Of a stretch of 7,165 nt of DNA, positions 1 through 6,037 are shown in pieces. This DNA is from Pseudomonadota bacterium (GTDB lineage: Bacteria; Pseudomonadota; Gammaproteobacteria; Acidiferrobacterales; UBA6901). The notes below the pieces were generated by a model. The model was not told the DNA's origin, ran no database searches, and saw nothing but the letters and a program-made list of their open reading frames with translations. The DNA lies in NCBI GenBank assembly GCA_021785795.1, contig JAJYEK010000187.1:1-7165 (forward strand), given 5' to 3'. A program made the position numbers and the translations under genes. How positions within the stretch are numbered: the stretch's first letter is position 1; each line of letters begins with the position of its first letter.

Positions 1-118
1 GACGGCATACGACGCCGTCTATGTGGCGCTGGCGGAGGTGCTCGATGCGCCGTTGCTGACGTGCGACCCCTGGCTTGCAAACGCCCCCGGGCACCGTGCC
101 AGGATCGAGGCGGTCTGA
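1..118 (+). CDS. VapC-like PIN-domain toxin, C-terminal end
   Basis: The reading frame starting at base 2 is open from the window edge to TGA at 116-118 and encodes the last 38 residues of a protein whose start lies outside the window. It contains YDAVYVALAE followed by APLLTCDPWLA and a short basic tail. This is the usual C-terminal pattern of PIN-domain ribonucleases of the VapC family: the Asp in YDA and the Asp after LLT are acidic metal-site positions. Family members cleave RNA (often initiator tRNA or rRNA) and are neutralised by a VapB antitoxin encoded just upstream, which would be outside this window. Nothing links it functionally to the polysaccharide genes about 850 bp downstream. 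The antitoxin and the N-terminal half cannot be judged, so a solitary or truncated PIN protein is also possible. Confidence 0.75.
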   Translation, partial: TAYDAVYVALAEVLDAPLLTCDPWLANAPGHRARIEAV

Positions 119-167
119 TGTTTAGCCCATGGCAGACTGTCCATTGAGTATCTGCCCGATATTTCGT

Positions 168-224
168 CCCGCAGCGCTTGAATGTGAGCGAGGGTGTGTA
201 TTGCTGCGGGGCAGAATATGCCCC
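168..224. repeat. Nested inverted repeats (mutually exclusive hairpins)
   Basis: CCCGCAGC at 168-175 is perfectly complementary to GCTGCGGG at 203-210 (8-bp arms, 27-nt loop). The right arm overlaps a second potential stem, GGGGCA at 208-213 with TGCCCC at 219-224 (6-bp arms, 5-nt loop). The two stems compete for bases 208-210. The structure begins 50 nt after the toxin stop codon. No T tract follows, so it is not a clear intrinsic terminator; an mRNA 3'-end structure or a small RNA is possible. Confidence 0.45.
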
Positions 225-513
225 CGCCAGCGACCGCCCACCTTTCCCGTCAATGCCCTCCGCGTGCGCCGCCTGAAACTCACAGCCTGACCCACTGTGA
301 TCGCAGCCCGATCAGCGTGACGACGGATTTGGACTAGCACCATGAAAAACCCGCATGGAATATTCGACGTTCATGGGGTAAATCGAGGCCCATCACCCCT
401 GTGAAACGCGGTGGCTTGGGTAGTACCCGCTGACGCCCCACCTCGCCCCGGGGGCTGCAAGAGGCGGTGTCGAGACTTGTTGCCCCAAAACAATTTTCGC
501 AGTCGGGGGTGGG

Positions 514-523
514 CCGGTACCGG
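514..523. repeat. Perfect 10-bp palindrome CCGGTACCGG
   Basis: CCGGTACCGG is a perfect palindrome 60 bp upstream of the predicted -35 element at 583. It could be a symmetric protein-binding site upstream of the locus promoter, but a single 10-bp palindrome in GC-rich DNA is weak evidence. GCGGTACCCC (around 589-598), inside the promoter spacer, shares the GGTACC core. Confidence 0.2.
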
Positions 524-582
524 TTAAGCGGGTTGATTATCGTATGCCGGCCAGGTACGTATCGCAGCAGCCGTTTCCGTAC

Positions 583-613
583 TTGACGGCGGTACCCCGG
601 ATGAGTCTATTAT
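583..613 (+). promoter_or_regulatory. Candidate sigma70 promoter for the xrtB-epsI transcript
   Basis: TTGACG at 583-588 matches five of six bases of the -35 consensus. Two overlapping -10 candidates follow: TCTATT at 606-611 (17-bp spacer, 4 of 6) and TATTAT at 608-613 (19-bp spacer, 5 of 6). Transcription would start near 618-622. That leaves a leader of about 350 nt before the xrtB start at 973, consistent with post-initiation control. No sigma54-type site (GG-N10-GC with good flanks) was found instead. Confidence 0.4.
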
Positions 614-972
614 CACTTTGCAGTATGCCGTGAAGGGACGCAAGCCTTATGCCTAACCGTGCCGCAACGGGATTTGCCCTTCCGGCGCCCAGTCCCTCAA
701 GAGGGGGCTCTGCAAGAGGGTCTTCGCGGGTCAGCGGGGTATTTTTAGAGATGGTCTCCGGAACCCTTGTTGATCGTGAGGTGGATCTCGGGAATGAAGT
801 GAGCAGCGTCCCCCTTAGAGAGCGCCATGAAATTTAGGCAGATTTGCTGGCGATTGACGCGCCGCGACGGGTGCGCAAGGGATGGATGGCCTCCATGTGA
901 CCACCAAGCGAGCCGTTATATATTTACGGACCGACGCCCTGTGCGGCGCCTCTCGTTGGTTAACTTGACCCT
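614..972 (+). other. Long structured 5' leader of xrtB, no gene seen
   Basis: About 360 nt separate the candidate promoter from the xrtB start. Several hairpins can form: GCCG 661-664 with CGGC 683-686, CCCT 693-696 with AGGG 701-704, and CTCT 709-712 with AGAG 716-719; the repeated unit CAAGAGGG (698-705 and 713-720) offers alternative pairings. A five-T run lies at 742-746. Near the gene, CCGT 913-916 can pair with ACGG 926-929 around an AT-rich TATATA stretch, which could be a second weak -10. An open frame at 649-837 starts inside the riboswitch-like block, resembles no family and lacks a ribosome binding site at a useful distance, so I do not call it a gene. Confidence 0.4.
617..690 (+). 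promoter_or_regulatory. Possible degenerate c-di-GMP-I (GEMM) riboswitch aptamer
   Basis: Bases 635-646 read GGGACGCAAGCC, then four bases, then GCCTAA at 651-656. The well-studied GEMM-I core is GGGACGCAAAGCC, four bases, GCCUAA, so this block matches with one A missing and the same 4-nt spacing. A GTGA segment (a GNRA-type sequence) precedes it at 630-633, between CC and GG, where the family has a short stem with a GNRA loop. Downstream, GCAACGGGATTTGCC (663-677) is a loose counterpart of the conserved GUAG...GGGUUACC segment, and the conserved 5' GGCAAACC is not present as such. A c-di-GMP sensor in front of exopolysaccharide genes makes biological sense. The 5' and 3' parts fit poorly, so this is either a divergent variant or a chance match. 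Confidence 0.3.
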
Positions 973-1923
973 ATGAGTTCGAGTGCGGTTTTGCCTCCGT
1001 CGGTTGACCCCGATTCGGGGACCATCCTAAAGACGTGGTGGCCCGTGTTCGCCGGCCTGCTCGCGCTGTACGTCCCTACTTACTGGGCACTTGCAGCGGA
1101 CTCATGGCGAATCGATCAGGATACCCACGGCCCGATCGTACTCGCGGTCGTGCTGTTTCTGCTCTGGCAGAAACGTGCTTTGCTCAGACCTGGAAGTGCC
1201 TCTTCGGCAAATGTGACCCTCAGTCCTCTCGACACCGTCGTCGGCTGGACAATCCTCGTGCTGGGCGTGTGCGCGTATGTGGTGGGGCGCTCGCAGAACA
1301 TCCCGCTTCTTCAGGTAGGTTCCCAGATCCCGGTACTCCTAGGGCTGCTCCTCATCATGCTGGGTCGGCGCACCGCGATCGCCTTTTGGTTTCCGCTCTT
1401 TTTCCTGTTGTTTATTATCCCGTTGCCTGGATTCGTCGTGGCTGCGGCGACCACTCCGCTCAAGAACCATGTATCCCAGGTCGCAGAGAACATTCTCTAT
1501 TTCTTCCACTATCCCATCGCGCGGAACGGTGTTGTCCTGACCATCGGGTCGTATCAGCTCCTGATCGCCAACGCCTGTTCGGGACTGGGCGCCGTTTTCA
1601 GCCTTACGGCCCTCGGGCTTTTGTATATCTACCTCGTTCAGAACACGAGCTGGCTCAGAAACGGGATCCTGCTCGCGAGCATTTTGCCAATCGCATTTAT
1701 CTCCAATACAGTACGCGTCGTAGTGCTCGCATTAATTACGTATTATTGGAGTGATCGAGCGATCGCAGTCCATGGATTTCTGCATCCGTTCGCCGGGATC
1801 GTGCTTTTCAATGTCGCGGTGCTGCTGATGTTCGCGCTGGATGCGGTTCTTGGGTGGTTTCTCCCCAACCGCAAACGGGTTCCCTTAGGGCATAACGGGT
1901 CGACCGGTGGGGATCAGACTTAA
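973..1923 (+). CDS. xrtB: Exosortase B (XrtB/EpsH family membrane transpeptidase)
   Basis: A 316-residue polytopic membrane protein, near the usual family length. Exosortases are inner-membrane enzymes proposed to cleave the C-terminal PEP-CTERM sorting signal of exported proteins and pass them on to the cell envelope. The proposed catalytic triad is visible: Cys202 in IANACSGLGAVFS, Arg248 in SNTVRVVVLAL, and a His in VHGFLHPFAGIVLF (His271 begins the HxxxGxxxF pattern; His267 is adjacent). About eight hydrophobic segments span residues 22-42, 54-66, 88-105, 114-160, 203-222, 230-258 and 272-297. IANACSGL and the immediate epsI neighbour point to type B. ATG 973 is the first start after an in-frame stop at 961-963. 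The upstream bases show no good Shine-Dalgarno, suggesting weak or regulated initiation. The gene overlaps epsI by 17 bp. No PEP-CTERM substrate is encoded in the window. Confidence 0.93.
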   Translation: MSSSAVLPPSVDPDSGTILKTWWPVFAGLLALYVPTYWALAADSWRIDQDTHGPIVLAVVLFLLWQKRALLRPGSASSANVTLSPLDTVVGWTILVLGVCAYVVGRSQNIPLLQVGSQIPVLLGLLLIMLGRRTAIAFWFPLFFLLFIIPLPGFVVAAATTPLKNHVSQVAENILYFFHYPIARNGVVLTIGSYQLLIANACSGLGAVFSLTALGLLYIYLVQNTSWLRNGILLASILPIAFISNTVRVVVLALITYYWSDRAIAVHGFLHPFAGIVLFNVAVLLMFALDAVLGWFLPNRKRVPLGHNGSTGGDQT

Positions 1924-2593
1924 ACCTTTGGTCGCCGGCCTTGTGATGCTTGCGGGTGCCGTGCTGGCGGTTGTCCTGAGGCCCACGCATCTCATGGCGC
2001 ATCAGGGTCCGCAGATCGATCTGCGCAAGGTTGTGCCGACCCAGTTTGGTGACTGGAGGGTCGACCGGCACATCATCCCGATTACTCCCTCGCCACAGGT
2101 TGAGGCAAATCTCAAGCTGACGTACGGACAGATTCTCTCGCGTACCTATGTCAACACCCATGGTGATCACATGATGCTTACGATCGCTTTTGGCACTGAG
2201 CAGACCGATCAGCTCCAGGCGCACCGCCAGGAGGTGTGTTATGCCGCTCAGGGATTCCACATCAAGGATCTGATCCATACCTTGGTTCATGTCGATGGGT
2301 CGGCCATCCCGAGCACACGGTTTTTTGCGACCCGGGGGCCCCGGCAGGAGCCTGTTACCTACTGGTTTACGATGGGCAATCACGTGGTGCTGTCGCGGTT
2401 TCAGCGGCTCATGACGCAGATCCGCTATGGGCTGACAGGCGTCATCCCGGACGGCATGTTGGTGCGTGTATCTGATCTCTCGGGGGATCCCAGGAAGGCC
2501 TATCGCGCGCAAGTGAAGTTCATGGATGAATTGTTCCGCCATATGCCACCGGGGGCGGTTGAGCGTTTGACAGGCCACGCACCAGCGCATTAG
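1907..2593 (+). CDS. epsI: EpsI, exosortase-associated periplasmic protein (DUF3485)
   Basis: A 228-residue protein with an N-terminal hydrophobic segment (residues 7-25) that acts as a signal anchor, followed by a soluble, presumably periplasmic, domain. Landmarks of the EpsI family are FGDW (47-50), HRQEVCYAAQGF (106-117, with the conserved Cys111-Tyr), YWF (152-154) and IPDGMLVRVSDL (180-191). EpsI is encoded next to, or fused to, exosortases and is thought to assist them; its biochemical role is unknown. GTG at 1907 is chosen because an in-frame stop lies just upstream and because it keeps the whole hydrophobic segment; TTG 1928 is the alternative. The 17-bp overlap with xrtB suggests translational coupling and a fixed expression ratio. 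The gene appears intact, and its stop is followed directly by insertion-sequence debris. Confidence 0.9.
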   Translation: MGIRLKPLVAGLVMLAGAVLAVVLRPTHLMAHQGPQIDLRKVVPTQFGDWRVDRHIIPITPSPQVEANLKLTYGQILSRTYVNTHGDHMMLTIAFGTEQTDQLQAHRQEVCYAAQGFHIKDLIHTLVHVDGSAIPSTRFFATRGPRQEPVTYWFTMGNHVVLSRFQRLMTQIRYGLTGVIPDGMLVRVSDLSGDPRKAYRAQVKFMDELFRHMPPGAVERLTGHAPAH

Positions 2594-2660
2594 GAGCAAG
2601 GTTGGTTGCAGGCAGCAACGGTTCGTTGCGGGGATCACAAGAACGTATCACAGCAACCCG

Positions 2661-2682
2661 CCTGCCTCGACAGGCCGGCAGG
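2661..2682. repeat. Hairpin downstream of epsI
   Basis: CCTGCC at 2661-2666 is complementary to GGCAGG at 2677-2682 with a 10-nt loop. It lies 68 nt after the epsI stop and could protect or end the xrtB-epsI transcript. No T tract follows directly; the first T run is in the AAAAAAGCCCTTTTTT dyad around 2730-2745. A smaller stem, GTTGC 2605-2609 with GCAAC 2615-2619, lies upstream. Confidence 0.25.
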
Positions 2683-2739
2683 ACAGATGTTGTGGCTCGT
2701 GACCCATCGCCGAAGTGTGTGTAAACGCAAAAAAGCCCT

Positions 2740-3250
2740 TTTTTCCCTAATCGAACAAGGCCGGCCTGCTCTCGTTTGGGCCACCGGGCGTGGGCACAAG
2801 GGCCCCATGTAGGCTATGGCAATGGGCTGTCGACCTCGGGTATCTGGCCCACTTCACACGCACCGGTGATCTGGTGAAGTGTCTGCCAGCGGCGCGGTGT
2901 CTGGCGGAGATCGTCAAGCCGGATCGCTTCGGCTTGCCGATCATGGACGATCTCAGTGACGTCCGGTGGGGCAGGCAGAAACATCTGTGCTGTTCGATCT
3001 GATCCCCGAGCGCCATGAATGGAAGAGCTTGGCATTGACCGCGAACCCGCCGTTGTCTGTCTGGCGCCAGGTCTTTACTGGGGGCGGTAGGACACGTGTC
3101 ACCGTCGATCGCCAGGTTCGTCACGCTGCTATCTTTGGGATGAATGCAGGAGATTATCGACGCCGCGGCGCCAATCGCGACATGTTGCGGTACAGTGGCC
3201 ACAAAAGAATAAAAAGAACTAAAACTGTCTCGCCTCACCAGCCAGAATAG
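2740..3250 (+). pseudogene. istB: Degraded IstB-like ATPase of an IS21-family element
   Basis: IstB is the AAA+ helper ATPase of IS21-type transposition. Homology runs across three reading frames. The first segment ends in SLIEQG (about 2744-2761). The second (2763-3000) reads GLLSFGPPGVGT, a Walker A motif with the catalytic Lys replaced by Thr, then GYLAHFTRTGDLVKCL and PIMDDLSDV, a Walker B-like block. The third (2966-3250) reads QAETSVLFDLIPERHEWKSL, LTANPPLSVWRQVF, then VDRQVRHAAIFGMNAGDYRRR. These follow the order of the IstB subgroup with FGPPGxGKSHL, LFTRTTDLV, LLILDDL, QAETSVLFELI, ITANQPF and DRLVHHATIFEMNxESYRRR. Only about residues 85-245 of a roughly 250-residue protein survive. 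Frameshifts near 2760 and 2966 and the lost Walker Lys make it non-functional. Confidence 0.85.
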
Positions 3251-3319
3251 TTGAGGCCAGGCAGTGGTATGGTGCGCGTAACGGACCACAGGGCAACCGA
3301 CAACTGGCGATGGCGGGGG

Positions 3320-3490
3320 CCGTGGCACAGCAACAACGCGCATGTCTTTTCGGATGACACCTTGGACCAGCTAGGCGGAAAACCGGTCGTGCTGGTGCAT
3401 GCCGGCAGCGTTTTTCTTGAGGAATTCAGAGGCGAAATTGCCACACGACGATGTGCAGAACACAGTGAACATTCCGCGCTATACACGGCT
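3320..3490 (+). pseudogene. Probable scrap of an IS630-type DDE transposase
   Basis: In the + frame open from 3251, the segment around 3340-3440 encodes FSDDTLDQLGGKPVVLVHAG followed by SVFLEEFRGEIA. This resembles the stretch before and after the second catalytic Asp of IS630/DDE_3 transposases, where a pattern like LDxLxxKPxVLVxDNAxxHxSxEF is typical; the expected DNA is replaced by HAG here. After a frame change, NIPRYT (about 3462-3482) resembles the LPPYSPELN block that normally follows. The family's final Glu region (LNxIExxWxxLK) is not recognisable. The match is short and made by eye. Another degraded gene, or chance, cannot be ruled out. Confidence 0.35.
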
Positions 3491-3660
3491 CACCTGGGCG
3501 TGTTACACCATCGCTGGCAGCAGGGATATTCAGATGTCTTGCGCCCTCGTGCGAGCGCGCCAATGGCTGGCGATATTGGGGGTCAGTCGAGCATCTCCTC
3601 GTTCTCGGTCCGGTTTGCGCCGGCGTTCGCGGTGGCGTGATGGTTAATGGAAGCTCCAGG

Positions 3661-4884
3661 ATGAAACGGTTCCTTTTGCTGTGCGGTGTGGTTGCCCTCT
3701 CCGCAGGTCAGCCAGCCCGCGCCTGGGAAGGCGATACCTTCCAGCCGATCATTTCCTATGGGGAGTATTACAACAGCAATGTGTTTCGCCTGCCGCAAAA
3801 CGGAAGCATTGTCCTCACCCAGAACGGCGTGCCGCTGCTGTTGCAGGGGCCTGCTGCGGACAGCGATCAAGTGCTGGATTTCGGAGCCAAGGTGGACTGG
3901 CGTCCGGGCCGGCAACAGATCCTGCTCAGGGCGACCAAGAGTTTGGTGCGATATTCCCGGTTTTCAGTGATCAACTACGATGGGTCCAACCTTCTGTCCC
4001 AGTGGAATTGGCGGTTCGCCCGCAGATGGAAGGGTCGGGTGGGCGTCACGCAACAGGTCGCACAGACCAGTTTCAATTACATAGAGCTGCCTGTCGTTGT
4101 CAACAACCTCAACACCGACAGGCGCGCGTTTGCCAGCATCGACTGGCTGCTGGATCCCCGCTGGACGGTCGGAGTGCACACTGCCGACTCCAACCTGTTG
4201 AACAGCAGCGTCTATGAGTATTATCTGAATTACAATGAACGCAGCCTCACCGAGATCCTGGAGTATCGTACGCCCAAGGGGAGCAGCCTGCGGACGGAGT
4301 TGCGGGAGGCTGATTCCTTTTACCCGAATCAGCAGATCGTCAGCGGGTCTGCGGTGGACAACAGCTACCGGGAGAACACATTCGATGTGGTGGGTACCTG
4401 GGCCCCGACCGCGAAGACGGGGATAACGGCGCAGGTCGGGCTCCTGGAGCGCCTCAATAAGAATATCCCCCAGCGCAATTTTTCCGGGGTGATCAGTAAA
4501 CTCACCACGGCGTATGCGCCAACAGGCAACACCTCACTCAGTCTCAGCGTGTACCAACAGCCCGCAGGGGAACAGTTGGCGTACGCGAGTTTTGTGCTTG
4601 ATACCGGCGCGAGCCTGAATGCCGCTTGGCAGATGACCCCGGTGGTCACCCTGCAGGCCAGTCTGATGCGCGATCAGTATAATTATAAGGGTGATCCCGG
4701 GATTATTTTTGGATTACCGCACCGGGTGGATAACGACGAGAGCGGTGCGCTCACCCTGGTCTACAAGCCGCAGCCAATGGTTGCTGTCGATATCGGACTG
4801 CAGGCCGGGCAGCAAAAATCGACGATCCCGTTTTACGGGTACCGTTTTTATTCGGTTTTTGCCAATGTCCGGCTGGATCTTTAG
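3661..4884 (+). CDS. epsL: EpsL, outer-membrane beta-barrel polysaccharide export protein
   Basis: From ATG 3661 the product has 407 residues. It starts with a classical signal peptide (MKRF, hydrophobic core LLLCGVVALSA, cleavage after PARA near residue 21). ATG 3661 is preferred over the in-frame GTG 3637 and ATG 3640 because GGAAG lies at 3649-3653, 7 nt upstream, and because the signal peptide then begins at residue 1. The mature part is rich in alternating polar/aromatic strands (for example ISYGEYYNSN, SLSVYQQPAG, FYSVFANVRLDL at the C-terminus), as expected of a transmembrane barrel. This matches the EpsL family found with XrtB loci, thought to serve polysaccharide passage or retention at the outer membrane. 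It lies between insertion-sequence debris and the dead epsB relic, whose homology begins at the last base of its stop codon. The frame is intact. Confidence 0.88.
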   Translation: MKRFLLLCGVVALSAGQPARAWEGDTFQPIISYGEYYNSNVFRLPQNGSIVLTQNGVPLLLQGPAADSDQVLDFGAKVDWRPGRQQILLRATKSLVRYSRFSVINYDGSNLLSQWNWRFARRWKGRVGVTQQVAQTSFNYIELPVVVNNLNTDRRAFASIDWLLDPRWTVGVHTADSNLLNSSVYEYYLNYNERSLTEILEYRTPKGSSLRTELREADSFYPNQQIVSGSAVDNSYRENTFDVVGTWAPTAKTGITAQVGLLERLNKNIPQRNFSGVISKLTTAYAPTGNTSLSLSVYQQPAGEQLAYASFVLDTGASLNAAWQMTPVVTLQASLMRDQYNYKGDPGIIFGLPHRVDNDESGALTLVYKPQPMVAVDIGLQAGQQKSTIPFYGYRFYSVFANVRLDL

Positions 4885-5145
4885 GTCCGCACGCGGTCGC
4901 CGGAACGAACCCTACCGCAAACGGATCTGAGGTTATATGATGCGGCACACAGGTCGAGCCAGGGGTCACCGACTGGGTTCAGGTCAATGGTTTCCGTGGC
5001 GAAACCGAGGTCCTGGGGAAGATGTAAGCATATCCACGACGACCTCGACTATAATGAATGTATCGTGCGCAACTGGGCGCTCAGTGCCGATCTGCGCACG
5101 CTCGTCGTGATCGTCAGGAATATCCACCATGTGTACTGGCTCTGA
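4884..5145 (+). pseudogene. epsB: Relic of undecaprenyl-phosphate sugar-1-P transferase (EpsB/WcaJ type)
   Basis: The C-terminal part of a bacterial sugar transferase (PF02397) can be read across four frame segments: GPHAVA (4884-4901); RNEPYRKRI, stop, GYMMRH (4901-4948); VEPGVTDWVQVNGFRGETEV to LGKM, stop (4953-5027); and HIHDDLDYNECIVRNWALSADLRTL onward to the stop at 5143. The order matches the family pattern GPRPHAVAHNExYRKLIxGYMxRHxVKPGITGWAQVNGxRGETxxLxKM, then RIxxDLxYIxNWSLWLDLKI. Such enzymes start repeat-unit synthesis by moving a sugar phosphate onto undecaprenyl phosphate at the inner membrane. Only about 85 of the roughly 460 residues remain; the N-terminal part is deleted up to the epsL stop. 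Three frame changes, two internal stops and loss of PR in the first motif make it certainly inactive. Confidence 0.88.
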
Positions 5146-5176
5146 TGCCCCGCCCAATCGTGGAGAAACACGCTCA

Positions 5177-5971
5177 ATGCACAATCGGTTCCGTTGCGCC
5201 ATCGCGCTTCTCGCCGCACTCTTTGCCCTGCCTGTGCTCGCCGCCGGGGTCGGATACCACATGGGTCCTCGTGACATGGTGCGGATCACTGTCTACGATC
5301 ACCCTGATCTCACGCTTGAAACGCGACTGGGTAGCGATGGCACGATCAATTTTCCGTTGATCGGCGCGATCCGGCTCGGTGGCAAGACGCCCTCAGAGGC
5401 AGATGCGCAAATCGAGCACGCCTTAAGCGCCGGGGGGTTCATACGGTCACCGCAGGTCAATCTGACGGTGGTGCAGTACCACAGCCAGGAGGTGGCGGTG
5501 CTGGGTCGGGTCAATCGGCCGGGTGAATATCCTCTGGAGAAGAAGAGTCGGATTACTGACGCGCTGGCGCTTGCCGGTGGCATCGTTCCCGATGGTTCAG
5601 AAACCATCATGTTGATCCGGAAGAAAGACGGCAAGACCGAATATGACCCCATCAACGCCATCGCCCTGTTCCAGCCGGGTGGCGGGAGCCTGAACAAGAT
5701 CCTGCGCAATGGCGATATCATCTATGTGCCCCGCGAAGCCGTGTTCTACATCTATGGCCAGGTGCAAAGGCCCGGCTCGTTCCCGCTGGAGCCCGATATG
5801 ACAGTGGCGCAGGCGCTGGCGATGGGAGGAGGTCTGACGCTGCGCGGAACGCAATCGGGGATCAAGATTTTGCGCCAGGGCAAAAACGGTGTTGTGCATA
5901 CACTGCATGCCCGGTTGTCTACGCCGGTATTGCCGAATGATGTGATCCGGGTTCCAGAGAGTCTGTTTTAG
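5177..5971 (+). CDS. epsE: EpsE, polysaccharide export protein (Wza-like)
   Basis: 264 residues. A signal peptide covers residues 1-22 (core AIALLAALFALPV, cleavage near LAA). There is no lipobox Cys at the cleavage site, unlike Wza; the only nearby Cys is residue 7. The Poly_export domain starts at GYHMGPRDMVRITVYDHPDL (26-45) and continues through DGTINFPLIGAI and VNLTVVQYHSQEV to about residue 106. Two SLBB-type repeats follow: VLGRVNRPGEYPL with ITDALALAGG (108-135), and IYGQVQRPGSFPL with TVAQALAMGGG (192-219). These proteins form the periplasmic/outer-membrane channel that works with a Wzz-like partner, here EpsF. ATG 5177 is chosen over ATG 5129 because GGAGA at 5162-5166 sits 10 nt upstream and the signal peptide then starts correctly; the longer start would overlap the epsB relic. 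Length and motifs are normal for the XrtB-type EpsE family. Confidence 0.92.
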   Translation: MHNRFRCAIALLAALFALPVLAAGVGYHMGPRDMVRITVYDHPDLTLETRLGSDGTINFPLIGAIRLGGKTPSEADAQIEHALSAGGFIRSPQVNLTVVQYHSQEVAVLGRVNRPGEYPLEKKSRITDALALAGGIVPDGSETIMLIRKKDGKTEYDPINAIALFQPGGGSLNKILRNGDIIYVPREAVFYIYGQVQRPGSFPLEPDMTVAQALAMGGGLTLRGTQSGIKILRQGKNGVVHTLHARLSTPVLPNDVIRVPESLF

Positions 5972-6015
5972 CGGGATACGAGGATTCGGCGGGGTGGATC
6001 CGAAAGGGTTGCAGA

Positions 6016-6037
6016 GGGGCGGCATGCCCCACGGTTT
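6016..6037 (+). terminator. Weak candidate terminator after epsE
   Basis: GGGGC at 6016-6020 pairs with GCCCC at 6026-6030 (5-nt loop), 45 nt after the epsE stop. It is followed by ACGG and then only four T residues (6035-6038). The stem is short but all G-C, and the T tract is displaced, so partial termination at best. If it works, epsF needs its own promoter, and one candidate exists at 6487-6515. Confidence 0.3.

Larger units (their letters stand above)
119..582. other. Gene-free stretch after the PIN toxin gene
   Basis: I see no convincing gene on either strand. The + frames carry frequent stops, and the minus-strand frame at 122-343 has an Arg-rich, low-complexity composition and no family resemblance. 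What can be seen is an inverted-repeat structure at 168-224, a perfect 10-bp palindrome at 514-523, and a short hairpin-prone GC-rich stretch around 437-465. One segment (CTGCAAGAGG near 454-463) resembles CTCTGCAAGAGG near 708-719, in the leader downstream. No transposase, tRNA or known RNA motif was recognised. It probably separates the toxin module from the polysaccharide locus. Confidence 0.5.
2594..3636. mobile_element. Insertion-sequence debris between epsI and epsL
   Basis: This block of about 1 kb contains no intact gene. It holds a frameshifted remnant of an IS21-type istB (about 2740-3250) followed by a probable scrap of an IS630-type DDE transposase (about 3320-3490). I find no istA and no clear terminal inverted repeats or target duplications, so neither element can be delimited. 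Two unrelated relics in tandem suggest repeated insertion into an already tolerant site, then decay. The outer parts (2594-2740 and about 3500-3636) show nothing recognisable. Confidence 0.65.

Noticed and set aside
122..343. 73-residue minus-strand open frame after the toxin gene
   Set aside because: Arg-rich, without recognisable motifs, and it overlaps the inverted-repeat structure.
649..837. 62-residue open frame on the + strand in the xrtB leader
   Set aside because: It starts inside the riboswitch-like block, has no properly spaced ribosome binding site and resembles no family; its composition fits structured non-coding DNA.
1808..2638. 276-residue minus-strand open frame opposite epsI
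   Set aside because: It is a shadow of epsI, which has the expected motifs, start context and neighbours.
2747..3343. 198-residue minus-strand open frame
   Set aside because: It is antisense to the istB relic, whose + strand frames carry clear family homology.
3637..3660. Upstream GTG/ATG starts for epsL
   Set aside because: They would add eight residues ahead of a perfect signal peptide, while GGAAG is correctly spaced for ATG 3661.
5129..5176. Upstream ATG for epsE
   Set aside because: The extra 16 residues would precede the signal peptide and overlap the epsB relic; the GGAGA site supports ATG 5177.
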